Shown: in pieces, positions 7,833 through 15,828 of the stretch | Layout of the letters: each line of letters opens with the position of its first letter | How positions within the stretch are numbered: the stretch's first letter is position 1 | Assembly (NCBI GenBank): GCA_963734665.1 | Contig: CAVTIR010000003.1 | Span: forward strand, 62,001-126,000 | DNA: 64,000 bases | Source: Trebonia sp963734665 | Lineage (GTDB): Bacteria; Actinomycetota; Actinomycetes; Streptosporangiales; Streptosporangiaceae | Reading direction: 5' to 3' | Program-made: the position numbers and the translations under genes | Notes under the pieces: generated by a model | What the model saw: only the letters and a program-made list of their open reading frames with translations | Told to the model about the DNA's origin: nothing | Database searches by the model: none

Positions 7833-10754
7833 ATGTCAGACGCAACACGATCGCGCCTTGTGCGGCGGCCACTCGGGTGGGCACTGACCCCAGCCGACGT
7901 GTTGCGCCTTGTCAGGACCGACGCGCACCCGGTCGCACTCTGCGGTGCCTGGAGGGGCGGCGGCGACGTGATCGCGGCCGAGCCCGTCACCGTCGCGTCG
8001 GCACCCGGCCAGCTAGCCGAAGTCCTCGACGGTGACATCGGTGACCTCAGCCAGGCCGGCCAGGACCGTACCTTCGGCGGGGGGTGGATCGGCTACCTCG
8101 GCTACAGCGCGGGCGGTGAAGCGCTGCCGCCGACCGGGCCGCGTGCCCTGCCTGCCTGGTGGTTCGGCTACTACGACAACGTGCTGCGCCGGGAGCGAGC
8201 GACGGGGGAGTGGTACTTCGAGGCCCTGTGGACGGAGGGGCGCGCCGCCGCGCTGGAGGAGCGGTACGACGAGCTGACCCGGCGCGCCGCGGCGGGGCCC
8301 GACGCGCCGGCGGGCTATGAGTTCGGCACGTTCCGCCTCATGCCAAGCGCGGGCCGGCACCAGGAGGCGGTCCGCAAGGCGGTGGAGTACATCCACCAGG
8401 GGGACATCTTCCAGGCCAACATCACCCTGCGCGCCGAGGCCGACTTCGCCGGCGACCCCCTCGACGCGTTCTGCCGGGGCGTGACCGCGCTGGACCCGCC
8501 CTACGCCGCCTTTATCGGCGTGTCCGCTCAGGGCACCGGACGCGCCGCCGTCGCGTCACTGTCGCCCGAGCTGTTCCTCCGCCGGACCGGAGACACGGTC
8601 ACCTCCAAACCGATCAAGGGCACCGCGCGCCGCGCCGCCGACGAGCGCGAGGCCGCCGCGCAGCGCGCCGAGCTCGAGGCCTCGACGAAGAACCGCGCAG
8701 AGAACGTGATGATCGTCGACCTGGTGCGCAACGACCTCAGCCGGGTCTGCCTCCCCGGCTCGGTGACCGTCCCCGTCCTGCTCGGCCCCGAGCCGCACCC
8801 CGGCGTCTGGCACCTGGTCTCCACGGTCACCGGCACCATGAGCCCCGGCGCGGGCGACGGTGACCTGATCCGCGCCGCGTTCCCGCCAGGCTCGGTGACC
8901 GGCGCGCCGAAGGTCCGCGCCCTAGAGATCATCGACGAGCTCGAAACCACGTCGCGGGAGGCCTATACCGGCGCGATCGGCTACCGCTCCCCGGTCGCCG
9001 GCCTTGAGCTGAACGTCGCCATCCGCACGTTCGAGTTCGCGCCAGGGAAGGCCTGGCTCGGCGCCGGCGGCGGCATCGTCGCCGACTCCGACCCGGCCGG
9101 CGAGTACGCCGAGTGCCTGATCAAGGCGACCCCGCTGCTCAAGGCCGTCGGCGCCCAGCTGGACACGGACGCCCCGGCGAGGAGCACCGAAGCCACCGGC
9201 CGCGCCTTGCTGCTCCCGCGCCCCGCGGCCGGGGTCTTCACCTCGCTCCTGGTCACCGACGGGGCGGCCCGCGGCCTGGCCGCCCACCTGGCCCGCCTGG
9301 AGGCCAGCGTCCGCGACCTCTACGGCAAGGGCCTCCCCGCGTCCCTGCACGAAGAGCTGGCCCGTTGCCTCGCGGCTGGATCATCGGGCGGCGGGCCATC
9401 GGGCCGGCTGCGGATCACCGTCCGCCCGGTCGGCGGCCCCCTGCAGGCCACGGTCGAGGTCGTCCCGCTTTCCCTGGCACCCGCCACTGGAATCACGCTC
9501 CGCCCGGCGACCGTTCCCGGCGGCATCGGCGCGCACAAGTACCGCGACCGCAGGCTCCTCGCCGAGCTCGCGACTCAGGCGGGGACAGGCCCTGGCCAGC
9601 ACCTGCTGCTCACCGACGAGACCGGCGAGCTCCTTGAGACCGATCGCGCCAACGTGTTCGCGGTTATCGACGGCGTGCTGCTCACCCCGCCCGCCGACGG
9701 CCGCATCCTCCCCGGCACCACGCGCGCCGCCGTGCTGCGCGCGGCCCGCGACCGCGGCATACTGACCGGCGAGAAGCCCGTGACCATCGGCGAGCTGGCC
9801 GAAGCCACCGAGGTCTTCGTCAGCAACGCGGTCGCCGGCGTCCTCCCGGTCACCGCGTTCGGCAACCGCACGTGGCGTCCTGGCCCGGTGACAGCGGACC
9901 TCGCCGCCGCCCTGGCCACCCGTCGCGCCGATTCCCCGTTGACGCGAGGGGCCACGGAGCCAGTCACCATCGGCGGCGGCACTGCCGCACTGGGCCACGG
10001 GGCGACCAGCGGGCCGCCCCGTCCGCTCGTTGTCCTGATCGACAATTACGACTCGTTCACGTGGAACCTCGCGCACCTCCTTGACACCGCGGGCGCGCGC
10101 GTCGAGGTCGTCCGCAACGACGAGGTGACCGCGTCCCAGGTCGTCGCGGCCGCGCCGGCGGGCGTGGTCATCTCGCCTGGCCCGTGTGCCCCGGCCGAGG
10201 CGGGCATCAGCATCGCCGCGGTGACCGCCTGCGCCGAGGCCGGCGTCCCGCTGCTCGGCATCTGCCTGGGGCACCAGGCGATCGGCGCCGCGTTCGGTGC
10301 CCGGGTCATCAGGGCGTCCAGCCCGGTGCACGGCAAGGCGTTCCCGGTGACCCACGACGGCCAGGGCGTGCTGGCGGGTCTGCCCGATCCGTTCCAGGCG
10401 ACCCGCTACCACTCGCTCATCGTCGACGAGGCCACGCTGCCCCCCGCCCTGCTCGTCACGGCGCGGACCGACGGCATCCCCATGGCCATCCGCCACCGGA
10501 CCCGCCCGGTCGAGGGCGTCCAGTTCCACCCGGAGTCGATCCTGACCACCCACGGGTCCGCGATCATCGCGAGCTTCGTCGCGGCCGCGGTCCGCGCCCG
10601 CGGCCGAGACAGGATGGACCGGGTTCAGCAGGACATTACCCAGCAGGGCGAGAAACTCGCTGACAAAGAGACGGGCGGCAAGTTCGACTCGGAAGTCCAG
10701 GACGCGGGCAACATGGTCGACAAGGAGGCCGACCAGAAGCTGCCGAACCTGTAG
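7833..10754 (+). CDS. pabB: Tri-functional PabB-PabC-PabA fusion with antitoxin-like tail
   Basis: A 973-aa cytosolic fusion containing all activities needed to make p-aminobenzoate from chorismate and glutamine for folate. Residues about 20-440 are aminodeoxychorismate synthase component I, with the PIKGTARR lysine motif near residue 260. Residues about 460-705 are the PLP-dependent lyase PabC (class IV aminotransferase fold), with catalytic lysine in GAHKYRDRR at 569. Residues about 729-926 are the glutamine amidotransferase PabA, with nucleophile Cys811 in GICLGHQ and His-Glu in FHPES. The last 46 residues, from an internal ATG at 10614, are unrelated to PabA and resemble Rv0909/MT0933-type antitoxins (DKETGGKF). 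I chose ATG 7833; the frame stays open to GTG 7692, but those 47 residues match no PabB. Confidence 0.9.
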   Translation: MSDATRSRLVRRPLGWALTPADVLRLVRTDAHPVALCGAWRGGGDVIAAEPVTVASAPGQLAEVLDGDIGDLSQAGQDRTFGGGWIGYLGYSAGGEALPPTGPRALPAWWFGYYDNVLRRERATGEWYFEALWTEGRAAALEERYDELTRRAAAGPDAPAGYEFGTFRLMPSAGRHQEAVRKAVEYIHQGDIFQANITLRAEADFAGDPLDAFCRGVTALDPPYAAFIGVSAQGTGRAAVASLSPELFLRRTGDTVTSKPIKGTARRAADEREAAAQRAELEASTKNRAENVMIVDLVRNDLSRVCLPGSVTVPVLLGPEPHPGVWHLVSTVTGTMSPGAGDGDLIRAAFPPGSVTGAPKVRALEIIDELETTSREAYTGAIGYRSPVAGLELNVAIRTFEFAPGKAWLGAGGGIVADSDPAGEYAECLIKATPLLKAVGAQLDTDAPARSTEATGRALLLPRPAAGVFTSLLVTDGAARGLAAHLARLEASVRDLYGKGLPASLHEELARCLAAGSSGGGPSGRLRITVRPVGGPLQATVEVVPLSLAPATGITLRPATVPGGIGAHKYRDRRLLAELATQAGTGPGQHLLLTDETGELLETDRANVFAVIDGVLLTPPADGRILPGTTRAAVLRAARDRGILTGEKPVTIGELAEATEVFVSNAVAGVLPVTAFGNRTWRPGPVTADLAAALATRRADSPLTRGATEPVTIGGGTAALGHGATSGPPRPLVVLIDNYDSFTWNLAHLLDTAGARVEVVRNDEVTASQVVAAAPAGVVISPGPCAPAEAGISIAAVTACAEAGVPLLGICLGHQAIGAAFGARVIRASSPVHGKAFPVTHDGQGVLAGLPDPFQATRYHSLIVDEATLPPALLVTARTDGIPMAIRHRTRPVEGVQFHPESILTTHGSAIIASFVAAAVRARGRDRMDRVQQDITQQGEKLADKETGGKFDSEVQDAGNMVDKEADQKLPNL

Positions 10755-10762
10755 CAGTCGCG

Positions 10763-10807
10763 GCGCTGGGCGCCCGCTCCGGAATTTCTGGCGGCGGGCG
10801 CCTGCGC
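10763..10807 (+). terminator. GC-rich hairpin after the pab fusion
   Basis: Arms around 10763-10777 and 10794-10807 pair as GGCGCCCGC with GCGGGCGCC, with further GCGC pairing outside. The hairpin starts 9 bases after the stop codon and lacks a T-run, as is common for actinobacterial terminators. Confidence 0.5.
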
Positions 10808-10892
10808 TTGCCCGTCCCGCCCAAGAGGGCGGTGACACCTTTGTGCCGGGCGCGCATGGCCAGGGGGCATGCACTCGATCACAATCAAGGCC

Positions 10893-11789
10893 ATGAGCAA
10901 GCTCACCGTCGGATTCATCGGTCTCGGCAACATGGGCTGGCCCATGGCCGCGAACCTGCACGCCGCTGGATTTCCCCTGATCGTCAGGGACGCTGACCCG
11001 GATCGGGAGGCCGCGTTCTCCGGCGGTCACCCCGGCGCTGTCGCCGCCGACCGGCCGGACGCCTTCGCGGCGGCGGACATCGTGGTCACCATGCTCCCGG
11101 ACGGCGCCGTCGTTGCCGACGTCCTCCTGAACTGGGGGATCGGCGAGGTGCTCAGGCCGGGATCGGTCGTAGTCGAGATGAGCTCCTCCGATCCGTCGGA
11201 CACGCTCGCCGTGGCGGCCGAACTGTCCGCCCGGGGCGTGCGGGTGGTAGACGCGCCGGTCTCCGGCGGCGTGCCCCGCGCGGTCACCGGAGAACTGTCG
11301 CTGATGGTCGGCGGCGACGACGCGGACGTCTCCGCGGTACAGCCGGTGCTCCGCGTGCTCGGCGATCCTGCCAGGCAGTTCCGCACCGGCGCGCTCGGCA
11401 CCGGGCACGCGATGAAGGCGCTGAACAACGTCGTCGGCGCCGCGACCTATTGCGCCACCGCCGAGGCGATCGTCGCCGGCCAGCGGTTCGGCCTCGACCC
11501 GAAGACGATGATCGACATCATCAACGCGTCCACCGGCCGTTCGTTCGTCAGCGACAACGTGTTCGGTGCGAACGTGCTGAACGGCGCTTACGCCACGGGC
11601 TTCATGCTCGGCCTGATGGCCAAGGACGTCCGTATCGCGCAGAGCGTCATCGAGGCCGCGGGGGCCGACGCCCCCGTCCTCGCGCTGACCGACGAGCGCT
11701 GGGCCAAGGCCCTCGGTGACCTCGGGCCGGCCGCGGACCAGTCAAGGGCGCACCAGTCCTGGTGGCAGGACCGACTCGCCAAAAGTTAA
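10893..11789 (+). CDS. NAD(P)-dependent beta-hydroxyacid dehydrogenase (3-HIBADH family)
   Basis: A 298-aa cytosolic oxidoreductase of the 3-hydroxyisobutyrate/6-phosphogluconate dehydrogenase superfamily. The N-terminal Rossmann motif is GFIGLGNMGWPMAANL. The substrate loop is VDAPVSGGVPRA and the catalytic lysine segment is GHAMKALNNVV. A C-terminal helical domain (FMLGLMAKDVRIA) completes the fold. It probably oxidises a small 3-hydroxyacid such as 3-hydroxyisobutyrate, tartronate or a sulfonate analogue; the substrate cannot be read from sequence. The ATG at 10893 gives the canonical start; an upstream in-frame ATG at 10869 adds eight unlikely residues. It is separated from efeU by the iron box. 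Confidence 0.88.
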   Translation: MSKLTVGFIGLGNMGWPMAANLHAAGFPLIVRDADPDREAAFSGGHPGAVAADRPDAFAAADIVVTMLPDGAVVADVLLNWGIGEVLRPGSVVVEMSSSDPSDTLAVAAELSARGVRVVDAPVSGGVPRAVTGELSLMVGGDDADVSAVQPVLRVLGDPARQFRTGALGTGHAMKALNNVVGAATYCATAEAIVAGQRFGLDPKTMIDIINASTGRSFVSDNVFGANVLNGAYATGFMLGLMAKDVRIAQSVIEAAGADAPVLALTDERWAKALGDLGPAADQSRAHQSWWQDRLAKS

Positions 11790-11831
11790 TTTCTCGTCTA
11801 TGACCTACGTCACATCGGGTAGACCAGTAGC

Positions 11832-11850
11832 TTAGGTAAGCCTTACCTTA
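11832..11850. promoter_or_regulatory. IdeR/DtxR-type iron box upstream of efeUOB
   Basis: TTAGGTAAGCCTTACCTTA matches 15 of 19 positions of the DtxR/IdeR consensus TTAGGTTAGGCTAACCTAA and is itself a near-palindrome. It lies 6 bases before the efeU GTG, so the repressor would block transcription or a leaderless start when iron is plentiful. Confidence 0.82.
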
Positions 11851-11856
11851 GTCCCC

Positions 11857-12531
11857 GTGACTTGGGCGGACAGCGTACCCAACCTGCTGATCGGACTCCG
11901 CGAGGGGCTTGAGGCCGGGCTCGTCGTGACCATCCTGCTGGCGGCCGTGCGCAAGACGGCGTCATTACGGGCGGCCCGCGCCGGTGCTTCGTGGACCGGC
12001 GAGCCGGCCCTGTCGACCGCGCCGGTCTGGCTCGGCGTGCTCGGCGCGGTGACCCTTTCCGGCGCGTTCGCCGCCATCCTGACCTTCTCCGTCAGCGTGC
12101 TGACGAGCACCGGGCAGGAGGCGGTCGGCGGGCTGCTCAGCGTCCTGGCGGTCTTCCTCGTCACCGGGATGATCTTCTGGATGCGCCGCACCGCGGCCAC
12201 CCTGTCGGCCCACCTGCGCGGCGAGGTCGAGCGCGCGGCCGCCATCGGCGCGGGCGCGCTCACGCTGACCGCGTTCCTCACCGTCGGCCGCGAGGGACTT
12301 GAGACCACCCTCTTCCTGTGGACGGCGGCCAAGGCGTCGGGGCAGACGGCCGGGCCGCTGGCCGGCGCGGCGATCGGGATCGCCGCCGCGGTCGTCCTGT
12401 GCTGGCTGCTCTACCGCAGGGCGGTCCACCTGAACGTGGGCGTGTTCTTCAACAGGACCGCGATCGCGCTCGTCGTGATCGCCGCCGGGGTGCTCGCCTA
12501 CGGGCTCGGCGACCTGCAGGACGCGGGCTGA
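11857..12531 (+). CDS. efeU: EfeU ferrous-iron permease, ended by an in-frame TGA
   Basis: The FTR1/EfeU membrane permease carries iron across the cytoplasmic membrane. Both iron-binding REGLE motifs are present, at residues 15-19 and 145-149, within about six predicted helices. The GTG start fits the family N-terminus (LIGLREGLEAGL). The frame stops at TGA 12529-12531 right after LGDLQDAG, where relatives continue into a final helix. The bases after the TGA, still in the same frame, encode exactly that missing part (LPGHAWIAFDLTAHID, then VLQVTAWLAYLVVVIPAF). The whole stretch 11857-14229 is one 791-codon frame interrupted only by this codon, so it may be a nonsense mutation, an assembly error or readthrough. 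Confidence 0.85.
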   Translation: MTWADSVPNLLIGLREGLEAGLVVTILLAAVRKTASLRAARAGASWTGEPALSTAPVWLGVLGAVTLSGAFAAILTFSVSVLTSTGQEAVGGLLSVLAVFLVTGMIFWMRRTAATLSAHLRGEVERAAAIGAGALTLTAFLTVGREGLETTLFLWTAAKASGQTAGPLAGAAIGIAAAVVLCWLLYRRAVHLNVGVFFNRTAIALVVIAAGVLAYGLGDLQDAG

Positions 12532-12633
12532 CTGCCCGGCCACGCCTGGATCGCCTTCGACCTGACCGCCCACATCGACCCGACCTCCTGGTGGGCGTCG
12601 GTCATCACCGGCATCACCGAGCTGTCGCCGAAG

Positions 12634-14229
12634 ATGACCGTCCTTCAGGTCACCGCCTGGCTCGCCTACCTCGTGGTGGTCATCCCCGCCTTCGTGAACG
12701 CGGGCCGTACGGTTGTCCGAGCTCCCGCAACCGCCGCCAGTGCTGCCGCGGCCAGCAGTGCCGCCGCTAGCGCTGCCATGGCTAGCACTGCCGCGCCAGC
12801 CGCCGCTGAGCCAGTTGCCACCGCGACCGCCGCTGCTACGACCGCCGCTGCTACGACCGCCGCTGCTGAGCTGGTTGCCGCTGCGGCCTCGGCCCCGGCC
12901 GCCAATGCCGCCGACGCCGACGCTGAAGCCAGTGCCGGTGCCGGGACCCCGGCTCCGGCCTCTAGCGCCGGTGGTGGACCCGGCGCTCCCCGCCAGTTCG
13001 GCCGCTGGGAGAAGGTCGCGGGCGGCCACCCGTGGCTCGTGGCCGGCGTCCTGGTCGCCGTGCCCGCGCTCGCGGCGGGCGTGACGATCGCCGCGCTGCC
13101 CGCCGCCACCACGAGCGCCGAGGCCGCCGTGACCGTGAGCCGCACCGACTGCGCGCCCGAGTGGTCGTCCGCCAGGCCGGGCACCCAGACGATCACGGTG
13201 ACCAACAACTCCGGCCTGGCCGGCGAGATCAACCTCGACGACGCCTCCGGCGGGGTCGTCGGCGAGATCGAGACGATCGGCCCCGGCACGTCCGCCCCGC
13301 TGACCGCGACCCTCGGGACCGGGACCTATATTTTCCGGTGCTTCATGGGGTCCCAGCCGGTGACGGCTTCGCAGTCGGTCGCGGTGTCGGCGAACGCTGT
13401 GTCGCAGAACACTGTGTCTCCAACCACGGGGACGGGGGTCGCCGCCCCGGTTGCGGTCAAGCCCGTCACGGTCAACGACCTGACGCCCCCGAACAAGCTC
13501 TACCAGGGCTACGCCGCCGCCCAGCTCACCGACCTGGCCGCCGCCGTCACCGCCATCGAGGTCGACCTCAAGCACGGCAACAGTTCGCAGGCGAAGAAGG
13601 ACTGGCTCACCGCCCAGCTCGACTGGGAGCGGGTCGGCGCCTCCTACGACAGCTTCGGCGACCTGGGCCTCGCGGTGGACGGGCTCCCGGACGGCCTGCC
13701 CAATGGGGTCAGCGACAAGGGCTTCACCGGCCTGCACCGCCTTGAGTACGGACTGTGGAACGGCCAGCCCGCCAGGGAACTGCTGCCCGTCGCGGAGGCC
13801 CTCGCCAAGAACGTGGCCACGGTCCAGACGAACCTCACCAGCGACGACCTCGCCGGCGACCCCACCCAGCTGCCGATCCGCGCCCACGAGATCGTCGAGG
13901 ACGCGCTCCGCGACCACCTGTCGGGCATCGACGACCAGGGCGCAGGCGCCGCGTACGCGATGACGTATGCCGACACGCAGGTCGACAAGGTGGTGCTCGG
14001 CTACCTGGCGAACCTCATCAACGAGCGCCAGCCCGGCCTCGTCGCCACCGCGGACAGCGAACTGGCCACGCTCGACCAGGCCCTGGTCGCCACCAAGGCC
14101 AACGGGCAGTGGCAGTCGCTGACGGCGGTCACCCTCGGCCAGCGCCAGCACGTGGACGCGGCAATGGGTGTCCTCCTGGAGACACTGGCCTCCGTTCCGG
14201 ATCTCCTTGAAGTTCCCCCCACTCACTGA
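12634..14229 (+). CDS. efeO: EfeO: cupredoxin plus M75 (imelysin-like) iron-binding protein, fused to the EfeU C-terminus
   Basis: The first in-frame ATG after the efeU stop gives 531 aa. Residues 1-20 are the last EfeU helix. An Ala/Thr-rich low-complexity linker runs to about residue 110, followed by a transmembrane segment (about 129-150). A cupredoxin-like domain (about 165-250, ending TYIFRCFMGS) and an EfeO M75 domain follow. The M75 metal motif is GLHRLEYGLW, with His368 and Glu371. In the Efe system EfeO is the extracytoplasmic iron-binding partner that loads EfeU. Here the layout suggests EfeO was tethered to EfeU in one polypeptide. Without readthrough it would depend on internal initiation. 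The domain calls are firm; the start is not. Confidence 0.8.
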   Translation: MTVLQVTAWLAYLVVVIPAFVNAGRTVVRAPATAASAAAASSAAASAAMASTAAPAAAEPVATATAAATTAAATTAAAELVAAAASAPAANAADADAEASAGAGTPAPASSAGGGPGAPRQFGRWEKVAGGHPWLVAGVLVAVPALAAGVTIAALPAATTSAEAAVTVSRTDCAPEWSSARPGTQTITVTNNSGLAGEINLDDASGGVVGEIETIGPGTSAPLTATLGTGTYIFRCFMGSQPVTASQSVAVSANAVSQNTVSPTTGTGVAAPVAVKPVTVNDLTPPNKLYQGYAAAQLTDLAAAVTAIEVDLKHGNSSQAKKDWLTAQLDWERVGASYDSFGDLGLAVDGLPDGLPNGVSDKGFTGLHRLEYGLWNGQPARELLPVAEALAKNVATVQTNLTSDDLAGDPTQLPIRAHEIVEDALRDHLSGIDDQGAGAAYAMTYADTQVDKVVLGYLANLINERQPGLVATADSELATLDQALVATKANGQWQSLTAVTLGQRQHVDAAMGVLLETLASVPDLLEVPPTH

Positions 14230-14350
14230 ACCCTCTTTTTCCTGACCGTCAGGGGTCGACAGATTCCCAGGCAAGCGCAGGACAAGGAAGGTTCCTAACC
14301 CGCAGCTCATCGCTAACGCCAACCGACAGCTACCCCAGGAGTTAAGCCCC

Positions 14351-15604
14351 GTGGACCTCAGCCGCCGCAATTTCCTCAAGGGCACCGCGACTGGCGCCGC
14401 CGGTACCGCGCTGATCGGCGACGTGCTGATCGGCGGCGCGCATGCCGACGCCAACGCGCCGGGGCAGGCCAACACGGGGCAGGCCAGCGCCCCGGCCGAG
14501 GAGGCGTCGTACCCGTTCCACGGGACCAGCCAGTCCGGCATCCTCACCCCGGGCCCGTCCGCCAAGCAGGCGTTCACCTGCGTCGCGGCCTTCGACTCGA
14601 TGGCGTCGGACAAGGCGGCCCTGGCCGACCTGCTGCAGACGATCACCATGAGGGCGCGGTTCCTCGCCGCCGGCGGCACTCCGGCCAACCTCGGCATCGG
14701 CAAGCCGCCGTCCGACAGCGACGTCCTGGGGCCCGTGATCCCGGCGGACGGGCTGACCGTGACCATGTCGGTCGGGTCGACGCTGTTCGACGACCGGTAC
14801 GGGATCAGCGCCACCAAGCCGCTGAAGCTCAAGCCGATGACCGCCTTCCCGAACGACTCGCCGGACCCCGCGTGGCTGCACGGGGACCTGCTCGTGCAGT
14901 TCTGCGCCAACCACCCGGACGCGATCCACCACGCGATCAGGGACCTCGCCAAGCACACGCGCGGCGGCATGCAGCTGCGGTGGAAGATGGAAGGCTACAA
15001 CTCACCGCCACGCCCCTCCGGGACGTCACGGAACCTGCTCGGCTTCAAGGACGGCACCGCCAACCCGACGGGCACCCTCGCCAGCGACCTTGTCTGGGTC
15101 GATGACGCTGCCGAGCCCGCCTGGGCGCACGGCGGGTCTTACCTGGTCGTCCGGATGATCCGGATGCTCGTCGAGTTCTGGGACCGCGTGTCGATCAACG
15201 AGCAGGAGGGGATGTTCGGCCGCCGCAGGGACACCGGCGCGCCGCTGGACGGCACCAGCGAGTTCGACACGCCCGAGTACAAGGCGGACCCGAACGGCTA
15301 CGTGATCCCTCTCGACTCCCACATCCGCCTCGCCAACCCCCGCACGCCGCAGACCGCCAACCAGCGGCTCATCCGGCGCTCCTACAACTACGACCTCGGC
15401 GTGGACATCAACGGCAACCTGCAGGCAGGCCACATCTTCATCGCCTACCAGCAGGACGTGGAGCGCCAGTTCGAGACCGTCCAGAATCGGCTTATCAACG
15501 AGCCCCTGGTGGACTACGTGCAGCCGTTCGGCGGCGGCTACTTCTTCACTCTCTCCGGCGTCCGTGACGCCAGCGACTGGTACGGCAAAACCATGCTCGC
15601 GTAA
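14351..15604 (+). CDS. efeB: EfeB, Tat-exported DyP-type haem peroxidase
   Basis: A 417-aa haem peroxidase, third component of the EfeUOB iron transporter. It is proposed to oxidise ferrous iron or act on haem outside the membrane. The N-terminus has a twin-arginine signal (SRRNFLKG, residues 4-11) and a cleavage-like AHADA region. The DyP signature GFKDGTANP is at residues 231-239 with catalytic Asp234, and the likely proximal haem ligand is His324 in DSHIRLANP. The length suits the family. The GTG start follows an AGGAG site. It lies 121 bases after efeO in the same direction and is probably co-transcribed under the iron box. Confidence 0.92.
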   Translation: MDLSRRNFLKGTATGAAGTALIGDVLIGGAHADANAPGQANTGQASAPAEEASYPFHGTSQSGILTPGPSAKQAFTCVAAFDSMASDKAALADLLQTITMRARFLAAGGTPANLGIGKPPSDSDVLGPVIPADGLTVTMSVGSTLFDDRYGISATKPLKLKPMTAFPNDSPDPAWLHGDLLVQFCANHPDAIHHAIRDLAKHTRGGMQLRWKMEGYNSPPRPSGTSRNLLGFKDGTANPTGTLASDLVWVDDAAEPAWAHGGSYLVVRMIRMLVEFWDRVSINEQEGMFGRRRDTGAPLDGTSEFDTPEYKADPNGYVIPLDSHIRLANPRTPQTANQRLIRRSYNYDLGVDINGNLQAGHIFIAYQQDVERQFETVQNRLINEPLVDYVQPFGGGYFFTLSGVRDASDWYGKTMLA

Positions 15605-15631
15605 CGGGTAATCCACCGTGTCCGCACCAAG

Positions 15632-15648
15632 CGCTAGCGTAGTGAGCC
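15632..15648. repeat. 17-bp direct repeat, copy 1
   Basis: CGCTAGCGTAGTGAGCC is identical to 18744-18760. Both copies also have CGTAACGG 24-32 bases to their left (at 15600 and 18726). This copy lies in the 224-base spacer between efeB and the 3' end of the FHA/FtsK gene; nothing else was recognised in that spacer. Confidence 0.85.
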
Positions 15649-15828
15649 GATAGCCGATTCCGCCGAGCTGTTACCGATATGCGCCTGGGGTTGTGCCGCT
15701 TCCCACCGCGCCTGCCGCCATAGCCGGAATTGCCAAGCGGTAACTTTAGCCCACCAATAGCCTTCTCATTCCCTCGCGAGTCAACACGGCCGCCCCTGGC
15801 CCGACATTTCACGATAAAGACACCAAGA

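Noticed and set aside
9381..11408. A 675-codon minus-strand frame opposite pab and the dehydrogenase
   Set aside because: It has shadow composition (Arg/Gly/Ala) and no recognisable motif, while the plus strand has firm enzymes.
12529..12531. Selenocysteine at the efeU TGA
   Set aside because: No Cys or Sec is expected here in EfeU, and no convincing SECIS-like hairpin was seen directly after the codon.
11965..14970. A 1001-codon open frame on the minus strand opposite efeUO and efeB
   Set aside because: It is antisense to clearly recognised proteins, is very rich in Gly/Arg/Asp, and has no domain. This is the usual high-GC shadow.
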